Source: Anaerolineaceae bacterium (GTDB lineage: Bacteria; Chloroflexota; Anaerolineae; Anaerolineales; Anaerolineaceae). From it: DNA of 24,496 nucleotides. The stretch's first letter is position 1; every line of letters begins with the position of its first letter. Positions 14,390-21,756 of this stretch are shown piece by piece. The stretch lies in NCBI GenBank assembly GCA_028714615.1, contig JAQTMA010000039.1, forward strand, positions 1-24,496, in the 5' to 3' direction. Under the pieces are notes generated by a model that was given only the letters and a program-made list of their open reading frames with translations, was not told the DNA's origin and searched no databases. The position numbers were made by a program, and so were the translations under genes.

Positions 14390-15934
14390 ATGAACTGCAT
14401 CTATTTTGGCGATAATTTGCCCATCCTCAAAAAACTGCCTGACGAATCGGTTGATTTGATTTATATCGACCCACCTTTCAACACCGGAAAAATCCAGTCG
14501 CGGAAAACAATTAAAACCATCCGTTCAGAAAATGGGGACCGGAAAGGTTTCCAAGGCAATCGGTACCAGACGGTTGAATTGGGCACCACGGAATACCAGG
14601 ATTCCTTTGACTTCGATATCGATGGTGTGGTTCCTCGTGAGGTTGAAAAATCATATAACCAGATAGCCCCTCATGGCAGTGTATATTTTTTGGAAGGCTT
14701 CCTACGGCCGCGATTGATCGAAGCAAAGAGAATTTTAAAAACCCATGGGAGTTTGTATTTCCATATCGATTATCGAGAAGTCCATTATTGCAAGATCTTA
14801 CTAGATCATATCTTCGGCCGAGAGTCGTTCATCAACGAAATCATCTGGGCTTACGATTTTGGGGGGCGCGCGAAATCGAGATGGCCAGCCAAACATGACA
14901 ACATCTTATTTTATGTAAAAGACCCGACCAACTACATCTTCAACACAAATGAGATCGATCGTGAAAGGTATATGGCGCCTGGTCTTGTTGGACCGGAAAA
15001 AGCCGAGAAAGGGAAATTGCCTACAGATACCTGGTTTTGGCCTTATGTAGGTATGCGAAATACAGATACCTGGTGGCAATCCATTGTCGGTACCAATAGC
15101 AAGGAACGAGTCGGCTACCCAACCCAAAAACCTCGCCGTTTGATGGATCGAATCATCCGCGCCTCAACCCATCCCGGCAGTGTCGTTATGGATTTTTTCG
15201 CCGGAAGTGGAACTATCGGGGAAAGCTGTCTGGACCTAAGGAGAGAGTTTATTCTCATCGACGATAATCCTGCATCGATGGAAGTAATGGCGATGAGATT
15301 CGCCGGGATTCCGGGAATCCAATGGAATGGGTTTGATCCAACCCCATTTTTACCCGGATCCAGTTCGATCATCCAGAAACGAGAAAGACAGGAAGAGGAG
15401 AAAATTCCGGAGATCACACCCGGTTTTCAATTGCTCGTTTCAACAGCCAGTTACCTCCAAAAGCACCTAGAAGAGATCAATGATTTATGGAAGAACAGCC
15501 CTTTCGAGTGGGTGCTGCAGTTACCCGCCCGAAAGAAGGGCAAATTAGGCAGGCAACTCATTACATCTTTGTGCGCCAGCCAGGGACTCTACCCAGAACG
15601 TAGTGGGGACTCAAGTGAAGCCTTGATCTTCAATGGATATCGATATGCCATCAAATTTTCGACCTTGTGGACCAATGGAAATTATCAATTCCAACAGATT
15701 AGAAGTAGCGGATATGATTATCTACTTTGCCTCGGGATTTCCCCATTTGAAGCGCAATCCTGGGTTATTAAACGCGAATTAGCAATTGAACACGCAAAAC
15801 CCCAGCATAAGGGTGCAAATGGCGCTGAGTACTGGCTATCCATTAATCCCAAAGCGATTCCTGAGTGGGCAATTGATTGCGGCGGTTCACTGGAGCAAAC
15901 GGTAGAATTACTGAAGTCACAAAAGAAATCATAA
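14390..15934 (+). CDS. Beta-class DNA methyltransferase (probably N6-adenine) with extra C-terminal domain
   Basis: This 514-residue protein has the motif order of beta-class amino-methyltransferases. Motif IV is DPPF (27-30), which favours N6-adenine. GYPTQKP (242-248) follows, and motif I is FFAGSGTIG (269-277), the S-adenosylmethionine site. The domain after about residue 340 is not part of the methyltransferase. It carries GDSSEALIFNGYRYAIKFS and FQQIRSSGYDYLLCLGISPF, which resemble restriction-endonuclease-fold regions, but the usual ExK reads AIK (420-422). I start at ATG 14390, which gives the family's MNCIYFGDNLPIL beginning. An upstream in-frame TTG at 14243 adds 49 residues with no family resemblance. 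The gene is AT-richer than its neighbours and has no separate restriction gene, suggesting horizontal acquisition. Specificity is unknown. Confidence 0.85.
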   Translation: MNCIYFGDNLPILKKLPDESVDLIYIDPPFNTGKIQSRKTIKTIRSENGDRKGFQGNRYQTVELGTTEYQDSFDFDIDGVVPREVEKSYNQIAPHGSVYFLEGFLRPRLIEAKRILKTHGSLYFHIDYREVHYCKILLDHIFGRESFINEIIWAYDFGGRAKSRWPAKHDNILFYVKDPTNYIFNTNEIDRERYMAPGLVGPEKAEKGKLPTDTWFWPYVGMRNTDTWWQSIVGTNSKERVGYPTQKPRRLMDRIIRASTHPGSVVMDFFAGSGTIGESCLDLRREFILIDDNPASMEVMAMRFAGIPGIQWNGFDPTPFLPGSSSIIQKRERQEEEKIPEITPGFQLLVSTASYLQKHLEEINDLWKNSPFEWVLQLPARKKGKLGRQLITSLCASQGLYPERSGDSSEALIFNGYRYAIKFSTLWTNGNYQFQQIRSSGYDYLLCLGISPFEAQSWVIKRELAIEHAKPQHKGANGAEYWLSINPKAIPEWAIDCGGSLEQTVELLKSQKKS

Positions 15935-15940
15935 TTCAAA

Positions 15941-15969
15941 CGAGCCAGCAGTTAATCGCTGCTGGCTCG
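15941..15969. terminator. Bidirectional terminator between convergent genes
   Basis: CGAGCCAGCAG (15941-15951) and CTGCTGGCTCG (15959-15969) are perfectly complementary around a 7-nt loop. AT-rich sequence flanks both sides: CATAAATAT on the plus strand and TTTGAATTAT on the minus strand. It lies between the stops of the methyltransferase (plus) and phosphatase (minus) genes. Confidence 0.7.
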
Positions 15970-16005
15970 CATAAATATCATACTTCGCAACCGACTGGTT
16001 GAAAC

Positions 16006-16497
16006 TCAGGCGGTCCCGGTTTTGCCTTCTTCTCTTGGAGCGCTACGGGCGAGGATTTCGAGCAGTGCGCGCTTCAACAACCTCTCCAACTCATCGGCAG
16101 TTTGGCGAAAGCGTACCAGCGGTTTACCGATCGGGTCTTCGACGTCGCCCTTCGTACCAGCCAACTCGGTCAGCATCCATACCCGTTCGCTTACCCCAGG
16201 AAACTCCACCTGGAGCGCCTCCTTCTGGTTGCGCTCCATCACGACCACCAGGTCTGCGCTGGTTAACATCTCTCCAGACACCCTGCGCGCCTGGTGGGCT
16301 TGGATATCCAACCCACGCGCACGCATGACAACCTGCGCGTTTTCTGTGGCGGGGGCACCCGCGTTGGCCCATGTCCCGGCCGATGCGATAGTCCATCCCC
16401 GCGCCTCCGAGTGGTCGCTCAGCATGGACTGGAAAATGGCCGCGGCCATTGGTGAGCGGCAGGTATTCCCAAAACACACGAATAGTATGGTGGTCAT
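16006..16497 (-). CDS. Low-molecular-weight protein tyrosine phosphatase (Wzb-like)
   Basis: This 163-residue enzyme removes phosphate from tyrosine residues. The P-loop is C8-x5-R14 in VCFGNTCRSPMAAA, and the general acid D121 lies in DVEDPIGKP, both intact. ATG 16497 has GAGG about 6 nt upstream. An ATG eight codons earlier lacks a ribosome binding site. It is the last gene of a polysaccharide cluster and in that setting probably dephosphorylates a BY-kinase that controls polymer chain length and export. No BY-kinase is present in the window. Arsenate reductases share the fold and cannot be fully excluded, but the context argues against it. Confidence 0.85.
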   Translation of the reverse strand: MTTILFVCFGNTCRSPMAAAIFQSMLSDHSEARGWTIASAGTWANAGAPATENAQVVMRARGLDIQAHQARRVSGEMLTSADLVVVMERNQKEALQVEFPGVSERVWMLTELAGTKGDVEDPIGKPLVRFRQTADELERLLKRALLEILARSAPREEGKTGTA

Positions 16498-16535
16498 CTG
16501 TACCTCTTTTTGGCTATCCATTAAGGTCGCGCTGG

Positions 16536-17678
16536 TTACTTACCACTGACATACGCCCGGAAGACCTCCCCGATGGATGTGAGGCGTGCATTAGGTAGGT
16601 CCGCCAGATTGGGATCGGGGTAGAGCGGATCGGCCAGGCTAAACCAGGCCCAGCGTTGCACCAGGCGATTGCCATCCGCCGGGTAGCCGCTATCGGGGTC
16701 GTTCGTCTGCTCCAGCCACCGGAAGGTAGCCTTCAGGTATTCCCCCACGACTTCCGGCGGGAAACCATATTGAGCGGGCATCAGAATGCCGAATTCGGTC
16801 AGCGCTAGCGGGCGTTCACGGTAACCTCGGGCAGCCATCCAGTCCCGGAAAGCTCGGATTTGCGCCTGAAATAAGTCCTGGCGCCCATGATCTGCTACCT
16901 CGTAGAGCTTCCCCTGAACAGCATCGGTCTGCATTCCAGCCGGGATGGAGACTCCCCATGAATTAGCCTGCTCACGCAGCACAAAGCCGTGTACGGTCCA
17001 TACATCCACAGGCATCTCCCCCCGGAAATTGGAGCGGTATGCCGCCAAAACCCGATCGATGTACGCCAGGCGGAGTGGAGTCCCCTGGGCCACTCCAGCC
17101 ACGGCTATCTTTGCGTTTGGGTCGCTAAACTTAATTAGCCGGTATAGATCGTGATAGTGTTGGGCGTACTGTTCGGGGGTCAGGTTGTCTTGCCACACCA
17201 CATCAGGCTCGTTGCCGATGATCCATACCTGGCCGGGATAATGATGGGCGATCTCGCGGATAATTTGCGCCGGGGGTACCGTACAGCCTACTCCCAAACG
17301 CACCATCTGCCAGTGTTCCAGGGGCTGGTTGGGCCTGGCGACCACTCCCCAATTCAAATACCAACCTGCACCCAGGTACCCAGCCCATTGGAGGGCATCC
17401 GCTCCGGTCGATAAGCCAAAACCGGCTCGCGACGACCAGGATTCTCGCGGCAATGGGGTTAGCACGGCAGGAATAATGGGGGACTCCGCTCTTGGGATTG
17501 AGGACCCCGTACTGCTTGCCGGGTTGGTGGTGGGAGTTAACAGACCGCTGGCGCTTTGGCAGCCCGGCGTCTGGCGAGGTTGGCTGCGCCACTGGGCGGT
17601 AGAGAGAATCACCAGGCTGAGGATGGCCAGGTTACTCATCCAGGCATACAACCGCCATAGGCGTTCTTGCGGGATCAT
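16536..17678 (-). CDS. GH-A clan glycoside hydrolase-like membrane-anchored protein
   Basis: This 380-residue protein has an N-terminal signal-anchor at about 11-29 (YAWMSNLAILSLVILSTAQ). A Pro/Ser/Thr-rich linker of about 50 residues leads to a TIM-barrel-like domain. E157 in VWIIGNEPDVV fits the acid/base and E295 in LALTEFGIL the nucleophile of clan GH-A. The C-terminal block GYPADGNRLVQRWAWFSL recurs in the paralogue at 21757-23226. The ATG at 17678 overlaps the preceding stop as ATGA and has GGAG 8 nt upstream; a GTG three codons earlier is the alternative. It would act outside the membrane, trimming or modifying the polymer made by this cluster. The precise GH family and substrate are not assigned. 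Confidence 0.75.
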   Translation of the reverse strand: MIPQERLWRLYAWMSNLAILSLVILSTAQWRSQPRQTPGCQSASGLLTPTTNPASSTGSSIPRAESPIIPAVLTPLPRESWSSRAGFGLSTGADALQWAGYLGAGWYLNWGVVARPNQPLEHWQMVRLGVGCTVPPAQIIREIAHHYPGQVWIIGNEPDVVWQDNLTPEQYAQHYHDLYRLIKFSDPNAKIAVAGVAQGTPLRLAYIDRVLAAYRSNFRGEMPVDVWTVHGFVLREQANSWGVSIPAGMQTDAVQGKLYEVADHGRQDLFQAQIRAFRDWMAARGYRERPLALTEFGILMPAQYGFPPEVVGEYLKATFRWLEQTNDPDSGYPADGNRLVQRWAWFSLADPLYPDPNLADLPNARLTSIGEVFRAYVSGK

Positions 17679-19177
17679 CCCTGGCACTCCGACTGGATCG
17701 GGTCTTCGGGGAGATTACCCACCCGGCTGCGGCAGATGGGGCGGCCGGGGTTGAGGACGGGGATCTGGTCACCCCAGCGGGTTGTCCCCAGAGCGCCTGC
17801 ATCCAGCGGTGGCAAGATCAAGCCAGGGTAATTGTGCCTGAGCGTTTCCTGGTACCAGGCAAACTGGGTTAGCGGCAGCACCACAACGGCTACATCGGGG
17901 CGTTGTTTCAATCCGAAATGGGCATACCACAGCGGGAAAGCGTCCCGGTCGCCACTGGTCAGCAGGATGGCAGAAGCCGGCGCCCTGGCCAGGTATGCGC
18001 GTGCAAAATCCGTCGGTTGGGTGTCGACTCGTGGATCCACCTGGCGGTAGTTTCCCGGGACCTGGATTAAGATCGAGGCTGCCACGATTGCAGCGAGCCC
18101 CATACCCACCGGAAACGCCCGCCAGCGCAGCGATATCACCATAAACACACCCAGCCCAATCCATGCAGCAAAAACCAGGTAAGCCGGAATCAGGTAGGCG
18201 GTAGAATCGTCGGTTCGGTACCCGATGGCAAAGACCGAATACACCAGGAAGATCCACAGCATGGCAACTTGTAAGAATTTACGTCGAAAGGGGAATTGGA
18301 CAGCCCCGAAGATACCAAGCAGCAGGCCTAGGACGCCGAACTGTTGCCAGAGCAAATTGGCCAGAGCGGAGATACGTTGTGGGACCTTGGCCAGCTCCAG
18401 ACCAAAGACCATCCCCTGGTAAGGTTTGGCGGTTACTTCCCAGAGGAATCCGGCCAAGGTCTGCGGGTTACCCCAATTAACCGGCGGGAAACCGCGCGCG
18501 GCCAACGGCAGGTAAAGGTACACCAACAACCCCAGGAAGACCGAGGCCAATTGGGCTGCCAGCCACTTGACCGGCATACGTGACTTCCAGGACAGTAACG
18601 CTGCCAGCGCTAACACCGGAGATATGAGCACCAAGGTGACGTGGTTTCCGAGACCCAGACCGAAACAGGCGGCCAGCGCAACCAGCAATGGGAGACGACA
18701 ATTGTCAGGGTTCACCAGATACGCAACCCAGATCATTGCAAGCACCACGAACAGCGCTTCAAGACCGTAGACTTCCACGATAACTGCCTGCGACCAGATA
18801 CCCGGGGCAACACCTGCCGCTACGCCAGCCACCAGGGCAGCCACCCAGGTATACCTGGTTTGCCCCACGATCCAACGCGCGAGCCAAAAGCCAAGCAACC
18901 CGGCCGCCAGTGCTGTAGGGAGAGCCGACAGCAGCGCTCCGCGGGTATAAGGCGCGCCCACCGGCAAACGTTGGAAGAGCTGCCCGAGCAGTGTGTAGGT
19001 CGGATAACCTGTCGGGTGTGGGATTCCACCTACCAACATGGCAGTGAGAAAGTCACCGCTATCCCCGGCAAAGTCAGCGCCGGTGAGTTGGTCGGGAAGC
19101 ATGCTGGCATACAGCACAAAAATCCCAACCACGGTCAGGAAGGTAAGCCCTGCGAGCTTTTTCGTGGAAAGGGTCAT
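17675..19177 (-). CDS. DUF2723 / TMEM260-like polytopic membrane protein (putative glycosyltransferase)
   Basis: This 500-residue protein has about ten or more transmembrane helices. After the first helix it carries GDSGDFLTAML (38-48) and GIPHPTGYPTY (51-61), the conserved luminal loop of DUF2723/TMEM260, related to protein O-mannosyltransferases of the GT-C fold. The acidic residues of this loop are the likely catalytic site. A soluble C-terminal part (GDRDAFPLWYAHFG onward) is also typical. Its start lies 22 nt downstream of the hairpin that follows the TIG-like gene, without a clear ribosome binding site. Its stop overlaps the GH-like gene by ATGA. Sugar transfer to protein or polymer at the outer face of the membrane is inferred from the family. 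Confidence 0.85.
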   Translation of the reverse strand: MTLSTKKLAGLTFLTVVGIFVLYASMLPDQLTGADFAGDSGDFLTAMLVGGIPHPTGYPTYTLLGQLFQRLPVGAPYTRGALLSALPTALAAGLLGFWLARWIVGQTRYTWVAALVAGVAAGVAPGIWSQAVIVEVYGLEALFVVLAMIWVAYLVNPDNCRLPLLVALAACFGLGLGNHVTLVLISPVLALAALLSWKSRMPVKWLAAQLASVFLGLLVYLYLPLAARGFPPVNWGNPQTLAGFLWEVTAKPYQGMVFGLELAKVPQRISALANLLWQQFGVLGLLLGIFGAVQFPFRRKFLQVAMLWIFLVYSVFAIGYRTDDSTAYLIPAYLVFAAWIGLGVFMVISLRWRAFPVGMGLAAIVAASILIQVPGNYRQVDPRVDTQPTDFARAYLARAPASAILLTSGDRDAFPLWYAHFGLKQRPDVAVVVLPLTQFAWYQETLRHNYPGLILPPLDAGALGTTRWGDQIPVLNPGRPICRSRVGNLPEDPIQSECQG

Positions 19178-19189
19178 CTGGCTGAAGAA

Positions 19190-19224
19190 CGAGAGAGGGG
19201 GCGACTCAAAGCCGCCCCTTCTCG
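19190..19224 (-). terminator. Partial terminator or attenuator between TIG-like and DUF2723 genes
   Basis: GGGGCGAC (19198-19205) pairs with GCCGCCCC (19211-19218) around a 5-nt loop, and outer CGAG (19190-19193) and CTCG (19221-19224) extend the stem. No T run follows on the minus strand. It may attenuate transcription so that the secreted protein upstream is made in excess. Confidence 0.45.
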
Positions 19225-19263
19225 GTTGAACTTGAGGAAAACCTTCATTACGCTTGATGATTT

Positions 19264-19734
19264 CTAGTTGAAAACCAGCGGTAGATAGGTCTTCCCGGAG
19301 GAGACGAAGAAGAGCATCTTTGCGGAGATCTCCTGCGTATCCGCCGCAGCCGGGTGGTTCACCACCGTCACTTCATAGACGATCGGTACATCCACCAGGA
19401 CGGGGTGCAGGATGAATTTCAATTCGCTGGCTGTTATGCTAGTCGGGATAATGTCCGAAACCGGGGAGGTTTGCCCCTGGACAGTCAGACGGACTAACGT
19501 CCATGGACCACCTGTTTGAGGGATGAAATTCTTGCCGGTGATCGTGACGAGGGTGTCTGTTGTCTTTCCGGCCAGCACCCAGTTGGGCTGCATGGTGTTG
19601 ATGGTTGGGACGGTGGGGGTCGTAATTGTCCCAGCATAGCTAACTTTCCAATTTCCTCCTGCCATAGCCAGGGCCAATAAGAAGCCTCCGGTCAGGACGG
19701 TGATGATCCATTTCATCGAAATTGTTCTTTGCAT
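19264..19734 (-). CDS. Secreted TIG/IPT-like protein with YLPLVFN C-terminus
   Basis: This 156-residue exported protein has a signal peptide at about 7-27 (MKWIITVLTGGFLLALAMAGG) and one beta-rich domain. The segment MQPNWVLAGKTTDTLVTITG then KNFIPQ resembles the IPT/TIG Ig-like fold (conserved xITGxNF). It ends in SGKTYLPLVFN, a tail also seen in altered form in the secreted protein at 21757-23226. AGGAG lies 7 nt before the ATG. A 109-nt gap separates it from the O-antigen ligase gene and a hairpin follows it, so it may be expressed at its own level. It may be a cell-surface structural or binding protein associated with the polysaccharide; no enzymatic motif is visible. The stop is TAG. Confidence 0.75.
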   Translation of the reverse strand: MQRTISMKWIITVLTGGFLLALAMAGGNWKVSYAGTITTPTVPTINTMQPNWVLAGKTTDTLVTITGKNFIPQTGGPWTLVRLTVQGQTSPVSDIIPTSITASELKFILHPVLVDVPIVYEVTVVNHPAAADTQEISAKMLFFVSSGKTYLPLVFN

Positions 19735-19843
19735 GCGATTCTCCTTGAAACCTGATTGTGTAGAGATGATCTTTTTGATCTCAGTTGATTGGTCTGTCTG
19801 TAAATCAGCGACCTCCTCTCGCTTATTCCAATTATTCGAATCT

Positions 19844-21232
19844 CTATCCGACCACCTCGGCGCCTGCCTGATCTGGCTCCTCGTTCATTTGGTGATACAG
19901 GCCGGCGATTAACCCGAGCAAGATCCACATCACTATGCCCGGCTTGGTGCCCAGGGAGATCGCATCCAGCAGCCCGAACAGGAAGTGTGCGCCGAAGCCG
20001 CCAAGCAAACCTAAGGCAATCCACTTCTGTAGCCGGTAACCTGAGGCTGCCCGCGTGTCTATACCTCTACCCTCCTGAACGCCGAGGCGCCGCCACGAGT
20101 GGATGGCCATCCAAAAGGCCAGCAGGCAGATGCCCAAGAAAGCGATCAGCCCGGGGACGCCCAGGTCAAGGGCAACTTGCAAGAATTCGTTGTGGGCATG
20201 CCCGATATCCACGTCTGGCCCGATGCGGAACAAAGGGTAGAGCACCTGCACCACCCGCCGGAAGGTGTTCATGCCCATGCCGGTGAAGGGAAAATCCTGG
20301 ATGCCGTAGATAGCTCGCGACCAGATTTCAACCCGGGCTTCGAGCGAGTTGAGTGAGAGGGCCGGGTTGGCGGCCGTGGGCGACCCAGTGACTGCCTGTA
20401 GCAGGTTCGTGGATGGATGGATTAGCAGCCAACCCGCGATGGACACACCCCCTAGAACTATCAGAACGGACAGGGCGATGCGACCACGGCTTGGTAATGC
20501 TACGAGCAGGAGGATGAGGGACATTACTGCCAGAGCCAGGTAGCCATCCCGCGACTGGGTCAGGAAGAACAGGCCAAGCAAGGAAAGGTCCACCAATAGG
20601 AACGCCCAGGGAATCGCCGATTTTCGAAAGCGATTCCCTTTGAAAAGTAGCGTTGAGCGGGGACTAAAAAGGGCAATCGTCAGGGATAAATACAACGGCA
20701 GAACCCACAGCAAAGCTCCGGCGAGGATGTTGGGGTGGATCGCCTCACTCGTTTCGGGTGCGCCAGTGAACACATGGGGCAACCGAGAGGTCAGCCAAAC
20801 CATCCAGGCGAACTTCTCCGTAACCCAGGTGGTCCCGATCAACCCCATTCCGGCAATCCCGAGGCCGGAAAGCAGAAAAAGGCCGATGCCGACTTGCCAA
20901 CCTGTGGGCTGGCTGCACCGCCGGACGACCTCGAAATAGACAGCCAGGCCGAACAGGATTCCACTGATGTTGGGAAGGCTGAAGGCAATATCGTAGGTGG
21001 CATACAGGCTGACCAACACCATCATACTCAGAACCAGTAAACACCCGTTTAGAGGGGAGGGCAGTATGGGTTTTTTTCCGGCCAAAAATGTGATCATCCA
21101 CAAGATCGGAATGACCAACAATCCCCAACTGCGCTGTGGCGCTGGAAACAGGAAAACGGGCGTGGAACAAGCCAGGAGGATCCACGTATAGCGATCGAGC
21201 CAGCCGAATCCGATGGATATCAATTTTCTCAA
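19844..21232 (-). CDS. O-antigen ligase / Wzy-type polymerase family membrane protein
   Basis: This 462-residue protein has about twelve transmembrane helices. Its large extracellular loop carries RVEIWSRAIYGIQDFPFTGM, then GMNTFRRVV and HAHNEFLQVALDLGVPGLIA (H345, H347, N348), the Wzy_C signature of O-antigen ligases and polymerases. It would join or polymerise lipid-linked oligosaccharide units at the outer face of the membrane. The ATG at 21232 overlaps the stop of the helix-turn-helix gene as ATGA. The family includes ligases, polymerases and bacterial O-oligosaccharyltransferases that cannot be told apart by sequence alone. Confidence 0.88.
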   Translation of the reverse strand: MRKLISIGFGWLDRYTWILLACSTPVFLFPAPQRSWGLLVIPILWMITFLAGKKPILPSPLNGCLLVLSMMVLVSLYATYDIAFSLPNISGILFGLAVYFEVVRRCSQPTGWQVGIGLFLLSGLGIAGMGLIGTTWVTEKFAWMVWLTSRLPHVFTGAPETSEAIHPNILAGALLWVLPLYLSLTIALFSPRSTLLFKGNRFRKSAIPWAFLLVDLSLLGLFFLTQSRDGYLALAVMSLILLLVALPSRGRIALSVLIVLGGVSIAGWLLIHPSTNLLQAVTGSPTAANPALSLNSLEARVEIWSRAIYGIQDFPFTGMGMNTFRRVVQVLYPLFRIGPDVDIGHAHNEFLQVALDLGVPGLIAFLGICLLAFWMAIHSWRRLGVQEGRGIDTRAASGYRLQKWIALGLLGGFGAHFLFGLLDAISLGTKPGIVMWILLGLIAGLYHQMNEEPDQAGAEVVG

Positions 21233-21756
21233 GAAGCGTGCCTATCCAGGCGGATCCCATGAGACTTGAGTATCCGGCGAACCAGTTCATAAGACATATT
21301 CCCGATAAAGCCTTCATCGCGCATTGTCTTCGAAAGTAGACGTAAGGACCAGCGCGAACGCCCCGGGGGAGGTGGACTGCTGACCAAGGCGACGATGCGG
21401 TCCTCCGCCTGGATCGACATCTTTCTACCGTGACGATTATCCTGCATGCAAGGATGGATGCCAGCCTCCAGTCCGTCCGCCAGGAAACGCCGGTGGACAA
21501 ACAGCACCATGCGGGAAGGTACGTGAAGAGCTCGCGCAATCTCACCTTCTCCCAGGGGTCTCTCAGTAGGTGATATGTCACCCATCAACATAATGGAGGC
21601 ATGCAACCGGCTGGTTTTGGATCCGGCGTTCGAAGCAATGTAAAAACGCAGAGATTCTCGCTGTTCTTCGGTGAGACTAAAGGGGTAGTACCGTTTCGTG
21701 ATCCATCGACTGGTTGGGGTTTTGGTGTCAGTTTTCGCCATGCTGTTAGCCGCCAT
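21229..21756 (-). CDS. IS630-type helix-turn-helix protein lacking the DDE domain
   Basis: This 175-residue protein matches the N-terminal DNA-binding half of IS630-family transposases. A first helix-turn-helix is at about 66-92 (RPLGEGEIARALHVPSRMV, then FVHRRFLADGLEAGI). A linker rich in H, G and R (DNRHGRKMSIQAEDRIVALV) leads to the winged second helix-turn-helix at about 134-166 (SRWSLRLLSKTMRDEG, MSYELVRRILKSHGI). It ends right there, where a transposase would continue into its DDE catalytic domain. No DDE sequence follows because the O-antigen ligase starts in the overlap. Its ATG directly abuts the preceding stop (TGAATG). No inner stop or frameshift is present. It may be a domesticated regulator of the cluster or a transposase remnant kept in frame; the intact ends favour the former. 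Confidence 0.7.
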   Translation of the reverse strand: MAANSMAKTDTKTPTSRWITKRYYPFSLTEEQRESLRFYIASNAGSKTSRLHASIMLMGDISPTERPLGEGEIARALHVPSRMVLFVHRRFLADGLEAGIHPCMQDNRHGRKMSIQAEDRIVALVSSPPPPGRSRWSLRLLSKTMRDEGFIGNMSYELVRRILKSHGIRLDRHAS

